From an uncultured Planctomycetaceae bacterium (GTDB lineage Bacteria > Planctomycetota > Planctomycetia > Pirellulales > UBA1268): DNA of 5,972 nt. The translations under genes and the position numbers were made by a program. Of the stretch, positions 1-5,008 are shown piece after piece. How positions within the stretch are numbered: the first letter of the stretch is position 1; each line of letters begins with the position of its first letter. The stretch covers positions 1 to 5,972 of the forward strand of contig CAISKG010000607.1 in assembly GCA_903885855.1 (NCBI GenBank), written 5' to 3'. The notes below the pieces were generated by a model. That model saw nothing but the letters and a program-made list of their open reading frames with translations. It was not told where the DNA came from and searched no databases.

Positions 1-26
1 CGTGCCGCGGGCCGCGCGGCGCTCCG

Positions 27-47
27 GCCGCCCGGTCACCGGGCGGC
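27..47. terminator. Perfect GC-rich hairpin, possible terminator of an upstream gene
   Basis: GCCGCCCGG at 27-35 is exactly complementary to CCGGGCGGC at 39-47, leaving a TCA loop. This is a 9-bp, nearly all-GC stem. A competing long-range pairing also exists: bases 1-8 are complementary to 43-50. There is no T-run after the stem, so it is not a classical intrinsic terminator. It could end transcription of a gene lying left of the window, or act in the 5' leader of the genes to the right. The dyad is seen directly; the role is inferred. Confidence 0.3.
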
Positions 48-61
48 ACGAGGGTCGTATG

Positions 62-100
62 ATGACGCACGAGCCCCGATCCCTCCACCGCCTGCCATGA
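62..100 (+). CDS. Possible 12-residue leader ORF coupled to the zinc-ribbon gene
   Basis: ATG at 62 (with another ATG directly before it at 59) opens a 12-codon frame, MTHEPRSLHRLP, ending in TGA at 98-100. GAGGG at 50-54 lies 7 bases before the ATG at 62, which is the best-spaced Shine-Dalgarno-like site in the window. The stop overlaps the ATG of the next ORF as ATGA (97-100), the arrangement used for translational coupling. The peptide has no recognisable family. It may be a leader that delivers ribosomes to the next gene, or chance; an ORF this short cannot be proven from sequence alone. Confidence 0.2.
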   Translation: MTHEPRSLHRLP

Positions 101-309
101 AGAACATCCCCCGCTCCGGCAAGCGCCTCCGCCCCAAGACCGCCGTGCGCGGCAAGCGCTACCGCTGCGCCGGCTGCCATGTGCGCAGCCCCCGGCCGGT
201 GAAGAAGCCGGCGCCGTGGTGGTGCCCGCGCTGCCTGGCGAAGCGGGAGCTGGCGCCGCCGCTGCCGGCGGAGGCCCCCGCCGCGTGGCGCGGCGCGGCG
301 CACGAATGA
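97..309 (+). CDS. Small zinc-ribbon-like protein, function unknown
   Basis: This ORF encodes 70 residues. Two CxxC pairs, Cys24-x2-Cys27 and Cys43-x2-Cys46, are separated by 15 residues, the usual layout of a four-cysteine zinc ribbon. The N-terminal 23 residues are rich in Lys and Arg, and a WW pair precedes the second knuckle. The C-terminal 20 residues are an Ala/Pro-rich tail with no visible structure. Such basic zinc ribbons often bind nucleic acid or serve as small adaptors, but I do not recognise the family and assign no function. The start has no Shine-Dalgarno site of its own, but it overlaps the preceding mini-ORF as ATGA. The stop at 307-309 overlaps an in-frame ATG of the sulfatase at 306. 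The region is also open in other frames, as expected in such GC-rich DNA, so the case rests on the paired cysteine motif and the overlaps. Confidence 0.5.
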   Translation: MKNIPRSGKRLRPKTAVRGKRYRCAGCHVRSPRPVKKPAPWWCPRCLAKRELAPPLPAEAPAAWRGAAHE

Positions 310-338
310 CACCCGGCCCCTCGCGGGGAACGCCATCG

Positions 339-1931
339 ATGATCGCCCACCGAGCACGACGGCGGCTGGGCCTCGTGGCCGCGGCGCCCCTGGTGGCGGC
401 ACTCCTCGCGGCCGTGGGCGGGCCGGCGCCGGCCGCCGATCCCCAGCCCCACCGGCGGCCCAACGTGCTCCTGATCTGCGTCGACGACCTCAAGCCGGCG
501 CTCGGCTGCTACGGCGACGCCGCGGCCCGGACGCCGCACATCGACCGGCTCGCCGCACGCGGCGTGCGCTTCGACGCCGCCTTCTGCAACCAGGCCGTCT
601 GCTCGCCGTCGCGCAACGCCCTCCTCGTCGGCATGCGCCCGCAGACGCTCGGGATCTACGACCTGGGCACCAACTTCCGCCGTGCCGTCCCCACGATCCG
701 CACCCTGCCGCAGCTCTTCGGCGACGCCGGCTGGCGCACGGCGAGCCTGGGGAAGGTGTTCCACATCGGCCATGGCAACCGCGGCGACGACGCGAGCTGG
801 CACGAGCCCCCCTTCCGCGGCCGCACCGTGCACTATGTCCTGCCGGAGAACGACCGCCCGAGCCGGGAAGCGGCCCGGTTCGAGAACCGCCCCGGCGCGG
901 AGAAACTCCCCCGCGGCAGCGCCACCGAACGGGCCGACGTCGACGACGACACCTACGACGACGGCCGGATCGCGGCCGAGGCGGTGCGCCGGATCCGTGC
1001 CGCCGCCGCGGCGCCCGGCGCTCCGTTCTTCCTCGCCGTCGGCTTCCTCAAGCCCCATCTCCCCTTCGTGGCCCCGGAGCGTTACTGGCGCCTCCACGAT
1101 CCGGAGCGTCTCCCGCGCGCCCGGCCCCTCGGCCCCCCCGCCGGCGCGCCCCCCTACGCCGCGGCCCCCTGGGGCGAGCTGCGGCAGTACAAGGACGTGC
1201 CCGACCGGGGCCCCGTTGACGACTCGCTCGCGCGGCGGCTCGTCCACGGCTACTACGCCGCCGCGAGCTACGTCGACGCCCAGATCGGGCGCGTGCTCGA
1301 CGCCCTCGACGAGACCGGCCTGGCCTCCGACACGATTCTCGTCCTGTGGGGCGATCATGGCTGGCATCTCGGCGACCACGGGCAGTGGTGCAAGCACTCC
1401 AACTACGAGCAGGCGACGCGCATCCCGCTGATCGTGGCCGCCCCCGGCATGGTCCGCGGCGGCGTCACGTCGGCGCTCGTGGAGAGCGTCGACGTGCTCC
1501 CCACCCTCCTCGACTTGGCCGGGCTGCCGCCGGTGGAGGGACGCGACGGGCGGAGCTTCGCCCACGTGCTGGCCGATCCCTCCGCGGCCGGCCGCGACCA
1601 TTGCATCCACGTCTATCCGCGCGGGGATCGCCTCGGCCGCGCCGTGCGCACCGCCGGGCTGCGGCTGGTGGAATGGCGCGGCTTCGGGGCCGACGAGGAG
1701 ACCGCCGCCTGGGAGCTCTACGACCTCCGCGCCGATCCCGACGAGACGCGGAACCTCGCCGCCGAACGGCCCAGGGAAGTGGGGGCGCTGCGCGACCTGC
1801 TCGCGACGCACCCGGCGCCGCGGCCGCCGCTCGGCGACGGCAGGGCCGGGCCTCCGCGCGGCGGGCCGGAGACCGGCTCCGGGACGAACACCGGCGGGCG
1901 CTCCCCGGGCGGCGCCGTCAGGGATCGATGA
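339..1931 (+). CDS. Secreted iduronate-2-sulfatase-type sulfatase
   Basis: This is a 530-residue type I sulfatase, predicted to hydrolyse sulfate esters on sugars outside the cytoplasm. Residues 1-33 form a signal peptide: a basic RARRR n-region, an Ala/Leu/Val core and an APAA cleavage region. Asp49-Asp50 in the VDDLK motif bind calcium. Cys88 starts the CSPSR motif and is the residue converted to formylglycine by a maturase encoded elsewhere. Lys139/His142 (GKVFH), Lys238/His240 (LKPHLPF), Asp339/His340 (GDHGWHLGDHG) and Lys352 (WCKHSN) match the conserved active-site set of the iduronate-2-sulfatase-like subgroup. The usual ELYDLRADPDETRNLA segment closes the fold. About 40 low-complexity Gly/Pro/Arg residues follow and look like a non-structural tail. 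The start at 339 gives a compact signal peptide and has GGGGAA 8 bases upstream. ATG 306 is the alternative and overlaps the previous stop. The natural substrate cannot be read from the sequence. The last 14 bases overlap the convergent gene. Confidence 0.93.
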   Translation: MIAHRARRRLGLVAAAPLVAALLAAVGGPAPAADPQPHRRPNVLLICVDDLKPALGCYGDAAARTPHIDRLAARGVRFDAAFCNQAVCSPSRNALLVGMRPQTLGIYDLGTNFRRAVPTIRTLPQLFGDAGWRTASLGKVFHIGHGNRGDDASWHEPPFRGRTVHYVLPENDRPSREAARFENRPGAEKLPRGSATERADVDDDTYDDGRIAAEAVRRIRAAAAAPGAPFFLAVGFLKPHLPFVAPERYWRLHDPERLPRARPLGPPAGAPPYAAAPWGELRQYKDVPDRGPVDDSLARRLVHGYYAAASYVDAQIGRVLDALDETGLASDTILVLWGDHGWHLGDHGQWCKHSNYEQATRIPLIVAAPGMVRGGVTSALVESVDVLPTLLDLAGLPPVEGRDGRSFAHVLADPSAAGRDHCIHVYPRGDRLGRAVRTAGLRLVEWRGFGADEETAAWELYDLRADPDETRNLAAERPREVGALRDLLATHPAPRPPLGDGRAGPPRGGPETGSGTNTGGRSPGGAVRDR

Positions 1932-3996
1932 CCACGGCCACCGGCGTCGAATCGCCGAAGGTGTCGAAGTCGCGGAAGGTCCAGACCACGTTCTTGTCCC
2001 GGTCGACCTCGATGATCTGCGGGTTGTCGGGGCCGGCGTGGCAGTTGACGAAGCGCGTGTTGCCGTTGGGGAGGCGCCACACCTGCGTCACCCAGGCGAG
2101 GACGATCCCGGGCAGGTCGTGCTGCCCGAGCTGCCAGACGATCTCGCCGGCGGGGTTCACCTCGAGCACCGAGTGGCCGTTGCCGGTGCCCACGAGGGTG
2201 TTGCCGTCGGCGAGGCGGACGGCCGAATAGACCTGGTCGCCGAAGGCCTCGGGGCCGTGGCCCCCGCGCGGCTCGCGCCCGAACAGCGGCACGTCGTACT
2301 CCCACACCACGCGGCCGTCGCCGTCGTATTCGCGCACCACGCCGTCGCGCTCGTGGGCCACGAGATACGTGCCGGCGGGGGTGCGGCGCACGTTCCGCGT
2401 GTCGGAGTGCACCGCCGGGTGGTCGACGGTGAGCGGGATGCGCCGCGTCACGGTGCCGTCGCGGGCCACCTCGAGGATCCGCGCCGGGCCCGATTCGACG
2501 ATCATCGTCCCCCCGTCGGGGAGGCGCTGGAAGGCGTGGACCTCGACGGGCCGGCCGGCGTTGTCGCCGGCGGCGGCGTCGTACTCCCACACCACGCGCC
2601 GGTCGCGGTCGAGTTCGACGATCCGCGTCCAGCCGTCCTGGAGGAGGAGGTGGCCGTCGGGGAGGAGATGGAGATCGTGGATCGGGCCGTTGTCGCGGCG
2701 CCATTCGACGCTTCCGTCGGCCCCGATGGCGGCCAGCGTGCGGCGCGAGTCGTCGGCGGCGATCACGCGCCGCGGGGTGCCTGTCTGCTCGGCCGCCGCG
2801 CCCGCCGCCAGGCCGGCCAGCGCGATGAGGATCGCGCCGGCGACACCCCCGGGTGACCAGCCCCGGCGCGGCGCGGCGTGGACGCGCGCGGGGGCGACGG
2901 CCGCGGCCCGGACGGCGTCCCGCGCCGCCGCCACCTCCTCGCCGGCGAGCCGGTCGAGGGCCAGATCGAAGGTCACCTCGCCGCGCGGCTCGAGGCGCAC
3001 CACGCGTCCCTGAGACTCCTCGAAGGACCGCGGGTTGGGGAAATTCGTCGCCGGTTCGAGGCCCGTCACGTAGCCGTCGGCCTCCCCCCCCTGCTGCTTC
3101 CAGAGCGCGAAGCAGGGGAGCGTGGCGGTGTCCCAGGAGAGCCGGGCAGCCTGCCGCCCCCCGGGGGCCACCAGCAGCGCCGCCGCCCGTCCGCCCGGCG
3201 CGTGGAGCGTGGCGAAGTGGACGTCCTCCGGGCGGCCCGGCCGCGGCGCGTCGTAGGTGTTCCAGGTGGGGATGTCGGCGGCGGCGCGGTCGTCGCGCGG
3301 CGCGAGTTCGGCGACGGCCATCTCCACCGCGGTGCCCCGCGCCAGGAGCGGCGGCCCGAGGTTGACGTGGTAGAGCATCTGCATGGTCGCGGGCCGGTCG
3401 GAGAGATTGCGGACGGTGTCCGTCCAGGCGATGCCGGCCTGCGCGGCGGAGAGGCGGATCGTCGTGGTCATCCGCAGGGCATGGCAGAGGAAGCGCGTCT
3501 CGTCGACGATCCCCTCGGCGGTGAGCGTGCCCCGCTCCTCGTCGAGCACCACCTCCAGCGACCGCGCCGGAAGGTTGGCCACGCGGCCGTGGAGGCCGTG
3601 GAGCAGCCGTCCCTCCGGGGTGAAGTCGGGGGCGCCGTTGCTCACCAGCCCGCAGCGGGCCACGAGTTCGTCGAAGCCGTCGAGCCAGCCGAGCCCCGAC
3701 GGCTCGGCGAGGGGCACGTGCATCGGGTGCACCGGCCCGCGCACCGGCGACTGCCAGCCCAGTTCGGTGCCCGCCGCGTTGACCTTCCAGATCCCCAGGC
3801 CCCGGTCGGGGAGGATGAAGGCACGCGTCGCGCCGGCGATCAACTCAACCACCCGCACGCCGTCGGCCAGGCCCCCCGCGAGCGTCCGGCAGCGCACCGC
3901 CAGCGGGCCCGCCGCGACGTCGATGTCGGCGCCGCGCGCGCCGTTGCCGGACCGTTCGGTCCCCTCGATGATCGTGATCCGTCGTGGCGCTGCCAT
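1918..3996 (-). CDS. Fusion: DUF4432 aldose-1-epimerase-like domain plus secreted-type beta-propeller
   Basis: This is one uninterrupted frame of 692 residues. Residues 1 to about 365 form a complete DUF4432 domain (galactose-mutarotase fold). Family landmarks are GIWKV (68-72), LGWQSPVRGPVHP (79-91), the EPSGLGWLDGFDELVARCGL segment (98-117) and NFPNPRSFEE (318-327). His136 (LHGR), His210 (YHVN) and Glu314 (GLEP) plausibly correspond to the His/His/Glu active site of aldose 1-epimerases, so the domain looks intact and probably binds a sugar. Residues 383-402 form a hydrophobic, signal-peptide-like segment. Residues 410-692 form a beta-propeller with repeated turn motifs LPDG (445, 492), TPAG (539), LADG (595) and LPNG (642), mostly 47 residues apart, and VVWEY-type strands at Trp470, 565, 621 and 672. 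Start ATG 3996 has AGGG 4 bases upstream and lies just before the domain. ATG 4149 would run into the divergent gene and add unrelated residues. The two halves normally look like separate proteins. This may be a true fusion, or a stop codon may have been lost. Substrate unknown. Confidence 0.88.
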   Translation of the reverse strand: MAAPRRITIIEGTERSGNGARGADIDVAAGPLAVRCRTLAGGLADGVRVVELIAGATRAFILPDRGLGIWKVNAAGTELGWQSPVRGPVHPMHVPLAEPSGLGWLDGFDELVARCGLVSNGAPDFTPEGRLLHGLHGRVANLPARSLEVVLDEERGTLTAEGIVDETRFLCHALRMTTTIRLSAAQAGIAWTDTVRNLSDRPATMQMLYHVNLGPPLLARGTAVEMAVAELAPRDDRAAADIPTWNTYDAPRPGRPEDVHFATLHAPGGRAAALLVAPGGRQAARLSWDTATLPCFALWKQQGGEADGYVTGLEPATNFPNPRSFEESQGRVVRLEPRGEVTFDLALDRLAGEEVAAARDAVRAAAVAPARVHAAPRRGWSPGGVAGAILIALAGLAAGAAAEQTGTPRRVIAADDSRRTLAAIGADGSVEWRRDNGPIHDLHLLPDGHLLLQDGWTRIVELDRDRRVVWEYDAAAGDNAGRPVEVHAFQRLPDGGTMIVESGPARILEVARDGTVTRRIPLTVDHPAVHSDTRNVRRTPAGTYLVAHERDGVVREYDGDGRVVWEYDVPLFGREPRGGHGPEAFGDQVYSAVRLADGNTLVGTGNGHSVLEVNPAGEIVWQLGQHDLPGIVLAWVTQVWRLPNGNTRFVNCHAGPDNPQIIEVDRDKNVVWTFRDFDTFGDSTPVAVVIDP
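2791..2850 (-). other. Internal signal-peptide or signal-anchor segment in the fusion protein
   Basis: These codons encode residues 383-402 of the minus-strand fusion: twenty Gly/Ala/Leu/Ile/Val residues without charge. They are preceded by a basic APRRGW stretch and followed by Glu-Gln after an AAA site that fits the A-x-A rule for signal peptidase I. The pattern is that of an ordinary Sec signal peptide, but 382 residues from the N terminus. It could act as a membrane anchor with the N-terminal domain inside and the propeller outside, or be cleaved to release the propeller. The topology is inferred from the positive-inside rule. Confidence 0.6.
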
Positions 3997-4059
3997 GTTG
4001 CCCTGGAGCGGTGTCCCGCGGTTCAATGCGCTGGATCCGAGTCTTGCGGATTCGTCGGG

Positions 4060-4087
4060 AGTGTACCCGGCACCCACCCGGCGTGAA
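4060..4087 (-). promoter_or_regulatory. Weak sigma70-like promoter candidate for the fusion gene
   Basis: Read on the minus strand, TTCACG (4087-4082) and TACACT (4065-4060) are separated by 16 bases. Each matches 4 of 6 positions of the -35 and -10 consensus. Initiation just downstream would give a leader of roughly 55-60 bases before ATG 3996. It lies in the 119-bp gap between the two divergent start codons (3997-4115), where a promoter for each direction is expected. I found no convincing plus-strand counterpart. Planctomycete promoters are poorly characterised, so this is a suggestion only. Confidence 0.22.
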
Positions 4088-4115
4088 GCCGCGCCCCTCC
4101 CGAGGCCACCGAGCG

Positions 4116-4907
4116 ATGTCGTCCGATCCGCACGCCCCGCCCCCCGCACCGATCGGCGTCGTCCTCGCCGCCGGCAAGGGCACGCGCATGGGGAGCGACC
4201 TGCCGAAGGTGGTGCACGAGGCCGCGGGGCGGGCGCTGGTGCGGTGGGTGGTCGACGCGCTGCGGGCCGCCGGGGTCGACGACGTGATCGTGGTCGTCGG
4301 CCACCGGGCGGAGCTCGTGGAGGACTGCCTGGCGGGGGTGCCCGGGGTGACGTTCGCGCTGCAGCGGGCGCAGCGCGGCACCGGCGACGCCGTGGCGGCC
4401 GCGGCCGACGCGATCCGGGCCCGCGGCCGGACGGCCGGACGGCCGGTGGTGATCGTGTGCGGCGATTCCCCGATGCTCCGCCCGGAGAGCGTGCGGGGAC
4501 TGCTCGAGCGCTTCGGCGCGGAGGGCCCGGGCTGCCTGCTGGGCACCGCCGTGACCGCGGATCCGCAGGGGCTGGGGCGGATCGTCCGCGACGCCGCCGG
4601 GCGGTTCCTGCGGATCGTGGAGGAGAAGGATGCCTCCCCCGAGGAGCGGGCGATCCGCGAGGTGAACATGAGCACCTACGTGTTCGCCGCCGAGGATCTG
4701 CTCCGTTCGCTCGGCCGGCTCGGCAACGCCAACGCCTCGGGCGAGTATTACCTCACCGACTGCCCGGGGATCCTCCTGGCGGAGGGCAGGCGGGTGGAGG
4801 CCCTCCCCTGCCTCGACCCGAGCGAGACCCTCTCGGTGAACACGCCGGCGCAGCTGGCCGAGGTGGCCGAGGCCCTCCGGAACCGTGCCCCCCGGCCGTC
4901 GGCTTGA
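4116..4907 (+). CDS. glmU: GlmU-type nucleotidyltransferase, pyrophosphorylase domain only
   Basis: This 263-residue protein of the GlmU N-terminal family predictably makes UDP-GlcNAc from UTP and GlcNAc-1-phosphate in the cytoplasm, for peptidoglycan and lipopolysaccharide. It has the nucleotide-binding signature LAAGKGTRM (17-25) with Lys31, QRAQRGTGDA (83-92), the metal-binding Asp117 in CGDSPML, GLGRIV (152-157), Glu169 in VEEKDAS, Asn184, GEYYLTD (209-215) and Asn242 in SVNTPAQL. Asp117 and Asn242 match the Mg-binding Asp105 and Asn227 of E. coli GlmU. The protein stops right after this domain. The left-handed beta-helix acetyltransferase half (about 200 residues in E. coli GlmU) is absent, and the DNA that follows does not encode it. 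Glucosamine-1-phosphate acetylation must therefore come from another gene, or this enzyme uses a different sugar phosphate. ATG 4116 puts the signature at the usual distance; GAGG at 4102-4105 is a weak, distant Shine-Dalgarno match. prs follows after 101 bases, probably in the same transcript. Confidence 0.9.
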   Translation: MSSDPHAPPPAPIGVVLAAGKGTRMGSDLPKVVHEAAGRALVRWVVDALRAAGVDDVIVVVGHRAELVEDCLAGVPGVTFALQRAQRGTGDAVAAAADAIRARGRTAGRPVVIVCGDSPMLRPESVRGLLERFGAEGPGCLLGTAVTADPQGLGRIVRDAAGRFLRIVEEKDASPEERAIREVNMSTYVFAAEDLLRSLGRLGNANASGEYYLTDCPGILLAEGRRVEALPCLDPSETLSVNTPAQLAEVAEALRNRAPRPSA

Positions 4908-4936
4908 ACTCCCGTCGCCCGGGGGGCACAGTGGCG

Positions 4937-4966
4937 GCGTCCGCGGACGCGCCGAGCGCCGCGTCC
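4937..4966 (+). repeat. Palindrome and competing hairpins in the glmU-prs gap
   Basis: GCGTCCGCGGACGC (4937-4950) is a perfect 14-base palindrome. Its right half also pairs with a second copy of GCGTCC: GGACGCG (4945-4951) is complementary to CGCGTCC (4960-4966) around an 8-base loop. The two pairings exclude each other. They lie 40-70 bases before the prs start, with no T-run after them. Possible roles are an operator, an mRNA processing or stability element, or a weak attenuator. The symmetry is seen directly; the function is unknown. Confidence 0.4.
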
Positions 4967-5008
4967 CCCCGGATTCCGCCGGCCTCCGCCCCCCCGCCGA
5001 ACGCCCCC

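Noticed and set aside
159..1811. Long minus-strand open frame (550 codons) opposite the sulfatase
   Set aside because: Its translation is rich in Gly/Ala/Arg/His/Val with no family motif and it lies exactly antisense to a clear sulfatase. This is a GC-rich shadow frame.
4044..4067. Plus-strand promoter TTGCGG ... TGTACC ahead of the GlmU-like gene
   Set aside because: The spacing is only 12 bases and the -10 match is poor.
2038..4086. Several plus-strand frames opposite the fusion gene (for example 2038-2856 and 2878-4086)
   Set aside because: Low-complexity translations with no motifs, fully antisense to recognisable domains.
3997..4149. Upstream start (ATG at 4149) for the fusion protein
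   Set aside because: It would add 51 Arg/Gly-rich residues with no family match and overlap the divergent GlmU-like start. ATG 3996 sits directly before the DUF4432 domain.
3383..5008. Plus-strand frame continuous with prs for about 540 codons upstream
   Set aside because: It lies antisense to the DUF4432 domain and out of frame over the GlmU-like gene, with Arg/Pro/Gly-rich content. The normal Prs N terminus begins at 5009, so this is not an N-terminal extension.
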